Both the position numbers and the translations under genes were made by a program. Of a stretch of DNA of 41,172 nt, positions 15,136 through 23,340 are shown one piece after another. Position 1 is the stretch's first letter, and every line of letters starts with the position of its first letter. This stretch comes from Modestobacter altitudinis (lineage in GTDB: Bacteria > Actinomycetota > Actinomycetes > Mycobacteriales > Geodermatophilaceae), in contig NZ_SJEW01000045.1 of assembly GCF_005930475.1 (NCBI RefSeq), positions 1 through 41,172 of the forward strand, read 5' to 3'. Under the pieces are notes generated by a model. It saw nothing but the letters and a program-made list of their open reading frames with translations, was not told the origin of the DNA and did not search any database.

Positions 15136-16578
15136 TCAGGTGGACGTGTCCCAGGCCCGCCGCCGCTGTCCGGCGGGGTCCGACTCGACCCGCGACGTCG
15201 CGTCGAAGACGGCGGTGCAGCGGGCGGCGGGCTCGTACGGTACCCAGTCCACCAGCTCACCGGTCGCCGGTGTGCCGGCGCGCACCATGCCGAGGACGGC
15301 GTCGTGCAGCACGGCGGTCACCGCCTGGTCGGCGTCGGTCATGTCCGCGGCGGGCCGGGCCAGCAGCGGGCGCTCCACGAAGCGCGGCGGGTGGGCCCAC
15401 AGGCAGGCGTTGTCCGCGCCGTGCGTCGGGCCCAGACGGTCGTACGGCGGCAGACCGGGGGAGTGGTCCCAGCGGCTCACCCAGGCCCGGCCACCCGCCG
15501 ACACCTGGGCCTGCGCCAGCTCCCACACCGGCTGCACCCACATCTCGTCGGTGAGCAGGGCCTGGACCGGGTCCTCTCCCGGCCGGGCGGTTGCTGCGTA
15601 GACCGCGTGCAGCCGGTCAAAGCGAGCGCCGCCCACCCGCGCCCGGGCGACCGCGACGGCGTCGCCGCTCCCGTGCTGCAGGAACATCGTCATCTCGTCG
15701 CGGCAGGAGCCGAACCACAACGCGGTGTCCCGCAGCGCGCCGGTGGCGACCGCCACGGCGGGCTGGACCGCCAGCACGGTGCCGTCGAGCACCGGGCCCC
15801 ACACCACCCCGCCGAGCCGCTGCCGGCGCGACTCGCGAGCGACGGTCGCCGCCGCTGCCATGACCGCCTCGGCCGGCAGGGTCCGCAGAGCGGCCAGGTC
15901 GGTGCGCGGCACGCCGAGCTGGTGCAGCGTGCGCGCAGCGACGTCCACCGCCTCCGCGGGCTCCAGCACGGGGCCCCCGACCGAGAAGGCCACCGCGGCG
16001 CGCGCCCGTTGCCCGGCCGAGGTGGCGAGCAGGGCGCACACCAGGCTCGCCCCGGCCGACTGGCCGACCAGGGTGATCCGGTCCGGATCGCCACCGAAGG
16101 CGGCGATCTCCCGGCCGACCCAGTCCAGGGCGGCCAGCAGGTCTGTGAGGGCCGGGCTCGGGTCGGGCGCCTCGGCGGTGCCCAGCTGCAGGAACCCGAA
16201 GGGGCCGAGCCGGTAGGACACCGCCACGACGACCGCCGGCCCGGCGGCAGCGAGCACCGAGCCGTCGTAGTCGGCCGCCGCCCCGGTCTGGAACGCCCCG
16301 CCGTGCACCCAGAACAGCACGGGCAGCGGGCCAGGGACGTCGTCCGGCGCGTACACGTCGAGGGTCAGGCAGTCCTCGGTACCGGTGAGCGACCCGGCAG
16401 GTGTCCACTGCACGCCGACCGGGCCGGGAGCGGTGGCGTCGCGCGTGCCGGCCCAGCTCGGCGCCGGGCCGGCCGGCCCGAAGCGCTCGGCCGTGGCGTA
16501 GGCGATTCCGCGCCAGCTGCGGACGGTCCCGGCCACGCGGCCGACGACCGGTCCGGAGCCGGTGGGGACGAGGGACAC
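15136..16578 (-). CDS. Type B carboxylesterase (para-nitrobenzyl esterase family)
   Basis: This 480-residue carboxylesterase type B protein carries EDCLTLDVYAP near residue 70, the oxyanion hole HGGAF at 92-96, the nucleophile Ser174 in GQSAGAS, and the probable catalytic His386 in PTHGADNACLW. There is no signal peptide, so it acts in the cytoplasm. The start is GTG 16578 behind GGAGGT. It lies 65 bp downstream of the MFS transporter on the same strand, with no terminator visible, and so is probably co-transcribed with it. In this setting it may hydrolyse an imported quinate or shikimate ester; that is inference from context, as the family has very broad substrates. Confidence 0.92.
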   Translation of the reverse strand: MSLVPTGSGPVVGRVAGTVRSWRGIAYATAERFGPAGPAPSWAGTRDATAPGPVGVQWTPAGSLTGTEDCLTLDVYAPDDVPGPLPVLFWVHGGAFQTGAAADYDGSVLAAAGPAVVVAVSYRLGPFGFLQLGTAEAPDPSPALTDLLAALDWVGREIAAFGGDPDRITLVGQSAGASLVCALLATSAGQRARAAVAFSVGGPVLEPAEAVDVAARTLHQLGVPRTDLAALRTLPAEAVMAAAATVARESRRQRLGGVVWGPVLDGTVLAVQPAVAVATGALRDTALWFGSCRDEMTMFLQHGSGDAVAVARARVGGARFDRLHAVYAATARPGEDPVQALLTDEMWVQPVWELAQAQVSAGGRAWVSRWDHSPGLPPYDRLGPTHGADNACLWAHPPRFVERPLLARPAADMTDADQAVTAVLHDAVLGMVRAGTPATGELVDWVPYEPAARCTAVFDATSRVESDPAGQRRRAWDTST

Positions 16579-16643
16579 GGGCTACCTCCGGGGATGGACG
16601 CGACTGCGGGCCCCGGCACGGCCGGGGCCCGCAGGGTGAGCGG

Positions 16644-17990
16644 TCAGGCGTGGGTCAGCTGCTGATCCCGGTCGGCGGCCCGGGTGCCCAGGTCGGCGAG
16701 CGGCACGTGCGCGGTCTCCCGGGCGGTGAGCGCGCAGAGGCCGGCCACGGTCGCCGCGCCCGCGGTCAGCAGGGCGACCGGCAGCCAGCCGTCCACGCCG
16801 TCGCCGACGATGGCAGCGGCGATCGTCGGGGAGAAGCCGCCCAGAGCGAAGCCGATCTGCGTGCCGATGGCGGTTCCGGAGTAGCGCACCTTCGTGTCGA
16901 ACATCTCGCCGTACAGGGCCGGCCAGACTCCGTTGGCCGCGGAGTAGACGAGCCCGGCCAGCAGGATCCCGAACAGGAAGATGAGCCCGACCCGGCCGTG
17001 CTGCAGCGCCCAGAGGAACGGGAAGACCATCACCGCGGAGCCCAGCGCCCCGATGGCGAACACCGGGCGTCGGCCGATCCGGTCCGACAGCATCGCCCAG
17101 AGCGGGAGCGCGGCGAGCGCCAGCACGTTGGACAGGATGACCATCCACAGCAGCGTCGTCCGCTCCAGACCCACCACGTTGGTCCCGTGGGCGAGCGACC
17201 AGGTGCCGACGATCGTGCTCACGGTCGAGACCAGCGCGCAGAGGACCACCCGGATCACGGCCGGCGAGTGGTCGCGGAAGAGCACGGCGACGGGCAGCTT
17301 GGCGACCTCGTGGGCCTGCTCGGCCTTCTCGAACTCGGGGGTCTCCGGCAGCGAACGCCGCACCCAGTAGCCGACCGCGACGACGAGGGCGGACAGGAAG
17401 AAGGGGATCCGCCAGCCCCAGCTGAGCAGCTGGTCCTCGGGGAGCTGGGCGACGGCGAGGAACACCAGGTTGGCCAGGATGAGGCCGGCCTGGGTGCCCT
17501 CCAGGGTGAAGCTGGTGAAGAAGCCACGCCTGCCTTCCGGCGCGTGTTCCAGCGTCATCGAGTTGGCACCGCTCTGCTCACCGGCGGCTGAGAGCCCCTG
17601 GAGCACGCGGAGCAGCACCAACAGGATCGGCGCGGCGACGCCGATGGACTCATACGACGGGACCAGTCCGATGGCGAACGTGGAGACGCCCATCAGCAGC
17701 AGCGTCGCCACCAGCATCTTCTTGCGGCCCAGCTTGTCGCCGTAGTGGCCGATGATCACCGCGCCGACCGGGCGGGCGACGTAGGCGACGCCGAAGGTCG
17801 CCAGTGAGAGCAGAGTTGCCGTCGCCGGGTCGCTGTCGGGGAAGAACACCTCCGGGAAGACCAGCCCGGCGGCGGCCCCGTAGATGAAGAAGTCGTAGTA
17901 CTCCAGCGCGCTGCCGACGAAACTGGCGAGCGCCGCCTTGCGTGGCACGTGCACGGGCGCGGCGCCGCCCGGCTCGGGGGTCGAGCTCAT
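16644..17990 (-). CDS. MFS transporter, metabolite:H+ symporter (MHS) type
   Basis: This 448-residue, twelve-helix permease belongs to the MHS branch of the major facilitator superfamily. The N-terminus ASFVGSALEYYDFFIYGAAA, the ARPVGAVIIGHYGDKLGRKK loop between helices 2 and 3, and RVLQGLSAAGEQSGA are typical of that branch, which includes shikimate (ShiA), alpha-ketoglutarate and proline/betaine carriers. With quinate/shikimate enzymes next door, an import role for quinate, shikimate or an ester is the best inference. ATG 17990 follows AGGAG. The promoter region upstream (18150-18180) holds paired operator dyads shared with qsuD. Confidence 0.92.
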   Translation of the reverse strand: MSSTPEPGGAAPVHVPRKAALASFVGSALEYYDFFIYGAAAGLVFPEVFFPDSDPATATLLSLATFGVAYVARPVGAVIIGHYGDKLGRKKMLVATLLLMGVSTFAIGLVPSYESIGVAAPILLVLLRVLQGLSAAGEQSGANSMTLEHAPEGRRGFFTSFTLEGTQAGLILANLVFLAVAQLPEDQLLSWGWRIPFFLSALVVAVGYWVRRSLPETPEFEKAEQAHEVAKLPVAVLFRDHSPAVIRVVLCALVSTVSTIVGTWSLAHGTNVVGLERTTLLWMVILSNVLALAALPLWAMLSDRIGRRPVFAIGALGSAVMVFPFLWALQHGRVGLIFLFGILLAGLVYSAANGVWPALYGEMFDTKVRYSGTAIGTQIGFALGGFSPTIAAAIVGDGVDGWLPVALLTAGAATVAGLCALTARETAHVPLADLGTRAADRDQQLTHA

Positions 17991-18155
17991 GAGTTCTCCT
18001 GGGGGCCAGCGGCAGGGACCGGTGTCCCTGCGGGGTGGGCGACCGGGGGGCTCCCGGTGCGGTCAGCGGTGCGGCGTTGCAGAGCTGTGCGTGCGGTCCG
18101 GGGTCCCCGGCTCGGCACGCCCGCCCTTCTCGGGCTGGTGCTCCCAGCGGTATGT

Positions 18156-18180
18156 ACCAACTGGTTACGTACCAGATGGT
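18156..18180. promoter_or_regulatory. Operator pair upstream of the transporter-esterase operon
   Basis: Two dyads ACCA-N2-TGGT lie at 18156-18165 and 18171-18180, 15 bp apart. The first extends to the 13-mer ACCAACTGGTTAC, which recurs exactly before qsuD at 19923-19935. This is the probable site for the TetR protein encoded just upstream. Confidence 0.7.
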
Positions 18181-18277
18181 GAGGTGATGGCGGTCACGAT
18201 GTCAAGCGGGCACGGCCTGACCCGGATGCAACGGACGGAAAGGTGCAGGTGGACGGCGGTGCGCCGGCCGGGCGGGG

Positions 18278-18961
18278 TCAGCCGGCGGTCAGGTAGGCGA
18301 CCACGAGGTCGCCGAGCATGCTCCGCTGGTGGTCCCGCCGGGCCGGGTCGAGCAGGTCGCGGCCGAAGATGGCACCGAACGTGTGCCGGTTGGCGGTCCG
18401 GAAGACGCAGAACGCGCTGATCACCTGGTGCACGTCGAGGGCGTCCACGTCGTCCCGGAAGAGCCCGGCGGTCCAGCCCCGCTCCAGGATGGTGCCGAGC
18501 ACGTCGACCGCGGGGTTGGCCAGCCCGGTGAGGACCTCCGAGTGCGCGATGTGCTCGGCGTGGTGGATGTTCTCGATGCTGACCAGCCGGATGAACTCCG
18601 GGTGCGACTCGTGGTGGTCGAAGGTGAGCCCGGCGAGCTCGCGGATCGCTTCCACCGGGTCGAGGTGCTCGACGTCCAGTTGCTGTTCCAGGCTGCGGAT
18701 CCGGCTGTACGCCTGCTCCAGGACGGCGACGTAGAGCTGCTCCTTGCCGCCGAAGTAGTAGTAGATCATCCGCTTGGTGGTGCTGGTCTTGTCCGCGATC
18801 TCGTTGATCCGGGCACCGGCGTAGCCCCGGTCGGCGAACTCGCTGGTGGCCACGGCCAGGATGTCGGCCCGGGTGCGGTCGGCGTCCCGGGTCCGCTCAC
18901 CGGGACCGGCGGCGGCGGGGTCGCGGTGGACTGCCTCGGCGTCGGACGGCTGCGCGGTCAC
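18278..18961 (-). CDS. TetR-family regulator of the quinate/shikimate island
   Basis: This 227-residue TetR protein has its helix-turn-helix at about residues 48-75 (INEIADKTSTTKRMIYYYFG) and a long C-terminal ligand domain rich in His and Asp. The start is GTG 18961. It stands between the transporter-esterase genes (same strand, downstream) and the divergent TIM-barrel gene at 19053. In Corynebacterium glutamicum the analogous cluster is controlled by a LysR protein, QsuR; none is seen here, so this TetR is the natural candidate. Its link to the shared ACCAACTGGTTAC dyads is inferred. Confidence 0.9.
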   Translation of the reverse strand: MTAQPSDAEAVHRDPAAAGPGERTRDADRTRADILAVATSEFADRGYAGARINEIADKTSTTKRMIYYYFGGKEQLYVAVLEQAYSRIRSLEQQLDVEHLDPVEAIRELAGLTFDHHESHPEFIRLVSIENIHHAEHIAHSEVLTGLANPAVDVLGTILERGWTAGLFRDDVDALDVHQVISAFCVFRTANRHTFGAIFGRDLLDPARRDHQRSMLGDLVVAYLTAG

Positions 18962-19052
18962 GCACGGAGCCTAGGACGGCGGCCCGGGTGCTCGGTCAGT
19001 ACGCTCGCGGACCGCACCCGGGCGCCGCACGGCGCAGAGAGGCGGCACCGAC

Positions 19053-19850
19053 GTGAACCGCATGGTCGTCCACCAGTCCGTCGTCCACCCGCTCGATCCA
19101 CTGCAGTTGACCGAGCTGCTGCCCGGCACCGGCTGGGACTCCCTGGGCCTGCACGTCGGGGCCGCCGAGGAGGTCGAGCACTGGTGGTCGGGTGGGACGG
19201 GTGAGCAGAACCTCGCCCGCCTGGTGGACCTGCTGCTGCAGACCCGGGTGACGGTCCTCGACGTCGGCCGGGTGCGCCTGGACGGCCCGCTCCCGGCGGA
19301 CGACGTGCACGCCGCACACGGCCGGGTCCTCGACCTCGGTGCGCGCTTCGGAGCGCGCTTCGTGACCGCCCGCTTCGGCGCCCCGAGCACGCCGGCCGGC
19401 CGCGGCCTCGCCGAGCGGGTGGAGCTCTTCGGGCAACTGGCCGACCAGGCCCGGCCCTACCGGCTGCGCCCGCTGCTGGCCCCGGTGCCGGCCGACCGGC
19501 TCGATCTGCTCACCGACGCGCTCGCGGTGGTGGCCCCCTCCCGGGGCGGGCTGGTGCTGGACGTCGCGGCGACGTCGACCACGGCCGACCAGGTCGAGGA
19601 GGCTGTCGAGCTGGTGTGGGAGCACCTCGGCTACGTCCGGCTGAGCGCCCGGGGAGTGGAGGCGGCCGCAGGGGCCGCCGCCGGTCTGCTGGCCACCCTC
19701 CCGCCGCACGTCCCGGTCGCGCTCGGCGGCGACGACTCCCAAGGGCTGCTGGCCGAGGACCCGGCACCACGGCTGCGCCGGCTGCACGCGCTCGTCGACG
19801 AGATGCTGGAGCACCCCCGGGCACGGGCTCGGCGGCTGGGCGGCTCGTGA
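19053..19850 (+). CDS. TIM-barrel protein, sugar phosphate isomerase/epimerase-like
   Basis: This 265-residue protein has features of the AP-endonuclease-2/xylose-isomerase-like barrel: an N-terminal VHPLDPLQLTELLP and GWDSLGLHVG segment, LDVGRVRLDG, FGARFVTARFG and GGLVLDVAATSTTADQ, in the strand-helix order of that superfamily. The Glu/Asp/His metal set is not fully obvious, unlike in qsuB nearby. The start is GTG 19053. It is divergent from the TetR gene (91-bp gap) and 100 bp before qsuD. Its place in the island suggests an isomerase, dehydratase or epimerase acting on a related cyclitol; no specific function can be claimed. Confidence 0.75.
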   Translation: MNRMVVHQSVVHPLDPLQLTELLPGTGWDSLGLHVGAAEEVEHWWSGGTGEQNLARLVDLLLQTRVTVLDVGRVRLDGPLPADDVHAAHGRVLDLGARFGARFVTARFGAPSTPAGRGLAERVELFGQLADQARPYRLRPLLAPVPADRLDLLTDALAVVAPSRGGLVLDVAATSTTADQVEEAVELVWEHLGYVRLSARGVEAAAGAAAGLLATLPPHVPVALGGDDSQGLLAEDPAPRLRRLHALVDEMLEHPRARARRLGGS

Positions 19851-19922
19851 CCCGGCGTGTGGAGCGCGGCGCGTCGGGGCTGGCGCCGGCGCTCCGGGTG
19901 TGGTCCTCTGGAGACGCAACTC

Positions 19923-19940
19923 ACCAACTGGTTACCAGTC
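19923..19940. promoter_or_regulatory. Operator upstream of qsuD
   Basis: ACCAACTGGTTAC (19923-19935) is identical to the dyad before the transporter gene, and a further half-site ACCAGT overlaps its end. It lies directly before the GGAGG box of qsuD, so binding would block transcription into qsuD-qsuB. The shared sequence links the two transcription units. Confidence 0.68.
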
Positions 19941-19950
19941 GGAGGCCCTC

Positions 19951-20841
19951 GTGACCCCACCCTCCCGCAGTGTTCTCGTCGGCCTGGTCGGCAGCGGCAT
20001 CGGCCCGTCGCTGACCCCGCCGATGCACGAGCGGGAGGCTGACCAGCTCGGCATCCGCTACCTCTACCGGCGGTTCGACCTCGACGACCTGCAGCTGCCC
20101 GCGGAGGCGGTCGGGGACCTGCTGGCCGCCACCCGGCTCGCGGGGTTCGACGGGCTCAACGTCACCCACCCGTGCAAGCAGCTCGTGCTGCCGCACCTCG
20201 ACGAGCTCACCGCCGACGCCGCAGCGCTGGGAGCGGTCAACACGGTCGTCTTCCGGGACGGGCGGGCCATCGGGCACAACACCGACTGGTCCGGCTTCGC
20301 CCGGTCCTTCGACCGCGGGCTGCCCGAGGCCGCCCTCGACGACGTCGTCCTGCTCGGTGCCGGCGGGGCCGGCGCGGCCGTCGCCCATGCTCTGCTGACG
20401 CTCGGCGTCGGCCGGCTCACCGTGCTGGACGTCGACGGCGAACGCGCCCGGTCCCTGGTCGACGCGCTGTCGGCGCGCTTCGCCGCCGACCGGGCGGTCA
20501 GCGGCGACCTCGACAGCCTGGAGCCGTCGCTGGCAGCGGCGGACGGACTGGTGCACGCCACGCCCACCGGGATGGCCGCGCACCCTGGCCTGCCCGTGCC
20601 GGCCGCCCTGCTCCGGCCGCCACTGTGGGTGGCCGACGTCGTCTACCGACCGCTGGAGACCGAGCTCGTCCGCACCGCCCGGGCCGCGGGCTGCCGGGTG
20701 CTCGACGGCGGGGGCATGGCGGTCTACCAGGCGGTGGACGCGTTCCGGCTGTTCACCGACGTGGAGCCGGACGCCGACCGGATGCTCGCCCACTTCACCA
20801 CCCTGGTCGGCGAGCCCGTTCCCGACGCACGGGTCGGCTGA
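19951..20841 (+). CDS. qsuD: Quinate/shikimate dehydrogenase
   Basis: This is a 296-residue AroE-fold dehydrogenase of the catabolic QsuD type. The substrate domain has GSGIGPSLTPPMHEREA near the N-terminus, the catalytic pair Lys76 in NVTHPCKQ and Asp112 in GHNTD, and the nucleotide loop GAGGAG at 136-141. The second strand ends LDVDGERA with acidic Asp160 and Asp162 instead of the NRT/R motif of NADP-dependent AroE, which favours NAD and so the oxidative direction: quinate to 3-dehydroquinate, shikimate to 3-dehydroshikimate. GTG 19951 follows GGAGG. qsuB starts four bases after its stop. Confidence 0.93.
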   Translation: MTPPSRSVLVGLVGSGIGPSLTPPMHEREADQLGIRYLYRRFDLDDLQLPAEAVGDLLAATRLAGFDGLNVTHPCKQLVLPHLDELTADAAALGAVNTVVFRDGRAIGHNTDWSGFARSFDRGLPEAALDDVVLLGAGGAGAAVAHALLTLGVGRLTVLDVDGERARSLVDALSARFAADRAVSGDLDSLEPSLAAADGLVHATPTGMAAHPGLPVPAALLRPPLWVADVVYRPLETELVRTARAAGCRVLDGGGMAVYQAVDAFRLFTDVEPDADRMLAHFTTLVGEPVPDARVG

Positions 20842-20845
20842 CCGG

Positions 20846-22672
20846 ATGCCGTTCCGTCGGTCCGTCGCCACCGTCTGCCTGTCCGGCACGCTGGAGGACA
20901 AGCTCGCCGCTGCTGCCGGGGCCGGCTTCGACGGCATCGAGGTGTTCGAGCCCGACCTGATCGCCTCCCCGTGGCGCCCCCGCGAGCTGGCGGCCCGGTG
21001 CGCCGACCTCGGCCTGGGCATCGAGCTCTACCAGCCCTTCCGCGACCTCGACTCCACCGACCCAGCCACGTTCGCCCGCAACCTGCGCCGTGCCGACCGC
21101 AAGTTCGACGTCATGGCCGACCTCGGCGTGGACACCGTGCTGGTCTGCTCGTCGGTGTCCGACGACGCCGTCGCCGACGTCGACCAGGTCGCCGAGCAGC
21201 TGGCCATCGCGGCCTCCCGGGCCGGCGAGCGCGGGCTGCGGATCGCCTACGAGGCCCTGGCATGGGGCCGGCACGTCTCCACCTGGGAACGCTCCTGGGA
21301 GGCGGTCGCCCGGGCGGACCACCCGGCGCTGGGCTTGTGCCTCGACAGCTTCCACGTGCTGTCCCGCGGCGGGGACCCGGCCGGCTTCGCCGTCGTCCCC
21401 GCCGAGAAGCTCTTCTTCCTGCAGCTCGCCGACGCCCCGCACCTGCGGATGGACGTGCTGCAGTGGAGCCGCCACCACCGGCTCTTCCCGGGACAGGGAG
21501 CCTTCGACCTGCCCGAGTTCCTGCGCTGCGTGCTCGACGCCGGTTACGCCGGGCCGCTGTCGCTCGAGGTGTTCAACGACGTCTTCCGGCAGTCGGACCC
21601 GGCCCGCACGGCGGTGGACGCGCTCCGCTCGCTGATGTGGCTGGAGGAGCAGTTGCCCGGCCCGGCCGCCGTCCCTGCGGCCCCCGAGCTGACCGGCCAC
21701 TCGTTCGTCGAGCTCGGCGTCGACGGGGTCTCCGGACCGCAGGTCGCGCAGACACTGCACGAGCTCGGCTTCGCACACACCGGACAGCACCGTTCCAAGC
21801 CGGTCCAGCTGTGGGAGCAGGGGCGCGCCCGGGTGCTCCTCAATGCCTCCGTCGTCCGCCCGGCTGCCGCCGGCATCGCCGCGGTCACCGCGCTGGGGCT
21901 GGAGAGCGTGGACCCCGGCGCGTCGGCTGCCCGCGCGGAGGCACTGCACGCGCCGGTCCTGCCCCGGGACCGTGGCACGGCCGAGGCCCACCTGTCAGCG
22001 GTCGAGGCGCCCGACGGCACCCAGGTGTTCTTCACCCGGACCGGCCCCGGCGGGTGGCCCGCGGACTTCCTGCCCACCGACGAGCCGGACGGGGGCGCCG
22101 CGGGGCTGGCCAGCATCGACCACGTCGGCCTCACCCAGCCCTTCGACGCCTTCGACGAGGCCGGGCTGTTCTACCGTGCTGTGCTCGGGCTGGCGCCTCA
22201 GGCGGTCACCGAGTTCGCCGCCCCGTTCGGACTGGTGCGCAGCCGCGCGGTCACCGGGCCCGAGCGCGCGGTGCGGCTCGCGCTGAGCGTCGCCACGCTG
22301 CGCCGCGGCGGCTGGTCGCCGGCGGTGCCGGACCCCCAGTACGTCGCCTTCGCCACCGACGACATCGCGTCCACGGCCGCCCGGCTGCGGGCAGCCGACG
22401 CGCCGCTGCTCCCGGTACCGGCCAACTACGCCGACGACCTGGAAGCCCGGCTCGAGCTCGCGCCGGAACTCCTCGGTGCGATCCGCGAGCACGGCCTGAT
22501 GTACGACCAGGACGAGCGTGGCGGCTACCTCCACCTGGCCACCCTCGTGCTCGGTGACCGGGTGTTCTTCGAGGTGGTCCAGCGGCTGGGCGGGTACGAC
22601 GGCTACGGCAGCGCCGACGCACCCGTCCGGATGGCCGCGCACCGGCAGGCACGGACCTCTCGAGCCGACTGA
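20846..22672 (+). CDS. qsuB: 3-dehydroshikimate dehydratase with C-terminal HPPD-like domain
   Basis: This 608-residue two-domain protein matches QsuB in architecture. Residues 1-285 are an AP-endonuclease-like TIM barrel with the metal ligands in order: Glu136 (YEALAW), Asp167 (CLDSFH), Gln193 (FLQLADAP) and Glu241 (SLEVFND). It converts 3-dehydroshikimate to protocatechuate. Residues from about 300 form a two-module VOC domain resembling 4-hydroxyphenylpyruvate dioxygenase, with SIDHVGLTQP and GGYLHLATL / FFEVVQR providing a His-His-Glu site. The C-terminal domain's reaction is unsettled in the family. It follows qsuD by four bases and is certainly co-transcribed. Confidence 0.94.
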   Translation: MPFRRSVATVCLSGTLEDKLAAAAGAGFDGIEVFEPDLIASPWRPRELAARCADLGLGIELYQPFRDLDSTDPATFARNLRRADRKFDVMADLGVDTVLVCSSVSDDAVADVDQVAEQLAIAASRAGERGLRIAYEALAWGRHVSTWERSWEAVARADHPALGLCLDSFHVLSRGGDPAGFAVVPAEKLFFLQLADAPHLRMDVLQWSRHHRLFPGQGAFDLPEFLRCVLDAGYAGPLSLEVFNDVFRQSDPARTAVDALRSLMWLEEQLPGPAAVPAAPELTGHSFVELGVDGVSGPQVAQTLHELGFAHTGQHRSKPVQLWEQGRARVLLNASVVRPAAAGIAAVTALGLESVDPGASAARAEALHAPVLPRDRGTAEAHLSAVEAPDGTQVFFTRTGPGGWPADFLPTDEPDGGAAGLASIDHVGLTQPFDAFDEAGLFYRAVLGLAPQAVTEFAAPFGLVRSRAVTGPERAVRLALSVATLRRGGWSPAVPDPQYVAFATDDIASTAARLRAADAPLLPVPANYADDLEARLELAPELLGAIREHGLMYDQDERGGYLHLATLVLGDRVFFEVVQRLGGYDGYGSADAPVRMAAHRQARTSRAD

Positions 22673-22692
22673 CCCCGGCGGTGATGTGCGGA

Positions 22693-22710
22693 CCACGACG
22701 TTCCTCGTGG
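22693..22710 (+). repeat. Small hairpin CCACGA-N6-TCGTGG between qsuB and qsuC
   Basis: Six-base arms with a six-base loop lie in the 105-bp gap after qsuB. It could be an attenuating or mRNA-stabilising hairpin within the operon rather than a full terminator, because qsuC follows on the same strand. Confidence 0.4.
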
Positions 22711-22777
22711 ACCGGCTCACGGTGGGCACGTCAGGTCGTCACCTCTGCCAACGCACGTCTGTGAGGAGTGCTGCTCC

Positions 22778-23236
22778 ATGATCGACGCCGATCGGCTCCG
22801 GGTCCTCGTGCTCAACGGCCCGAACCTGAACATGTTGGGCACCCGTGAGCCAGCGATCTACGGGACGCACACCCTGCGTGATGTCGAGGAGCTGGTGGCG
22901 ACGAAGGGCCGTGAGCTGGGGCTCGACGTCACCTGTTTCCAGAGCAACTCCGAAGGTGAGCTCATCGACACGCTGCACGCAGCCCGGGGCACGCATGCCG
23001 GCCTCGTGCTGAACGCCGCTGGGCTGACGCACACGTCTGTGGTGCTGCGCGACGCGGTGGCGGCCTCGGAGCTGCCCTTCGTCGAAGTGCACATCACCAA
23101 CGTGCACAAGCGTGAGCCGTTCCGGCACACCTCCTTGCTCTCAGATGTCGCGCATGCCGTCATCGCCGGCGCGGGCATACGGGGATACGCCTTCGGGCTC
23201 GAGGTGCTCAGCGACCTCCTCGGGCAGCGGCGGTGA
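22778..23236 (+). CDS. aroQ: Type II 3-dehydroquinate dehydratase
   Basis: This 152-residue type II dehydroquinase (qsuC in catabolic clusters) interconverts 3-dehydroquinate and 3-dehydroshikimate. All family blocks are present: NGPNLNMLGTREPAIYG with lid Arg23 and catalytic Tyr28, FQSNSEGELID, LNAAGLTHTSVVLRDA, and VEVHITNVHKREPFRHTS with His105. Length is exactly normal. ATG 22778 has GAGGAG upstream. Placed after qsuD-qsuB it gives the middle step of quinate breakdown. It could also be the biosynthetic enzyme, but its position favours the catabolic role. Confidence 0.95.
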   Translation: MIDADRLRVLVLNGPNLNMLGTREPAIYGTHTLRDVEELVATKGRELGLDVTCFQSNSEGELIDTLHAARGTHAGLVLNAAGLTHTSVVLRDAVAASELPFVEVHITNVHKREPFRHTSLLSDVAHAVIAGAGIRGYAFGLEVLSDLLGQRR

Positions 23237-23340
23237 GGCCGGCGGTCGCGCCGAGTACAGCAACGCGCCCCGCACGACGGCTGATCGGGTCGTCGGTGCG
23301 TCGGGTTCGGGCAACACCCCGCCGGGGAGCCACCCGCTGG

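Noticed and set aside
14902-16665. A 587-codon plus-strand frame opposite the carboxylesterase
   Set aside because: It is low-complexity, has no family features and covers an esterase with intact catalytic motifs. High GC at third positions keeps the opposite strand open.
20971-22557. A 528-codon plus-strand frame inside qsuB
   Set aside because: It runs in a second frame of a gene whose domains and metal ligands are complete.
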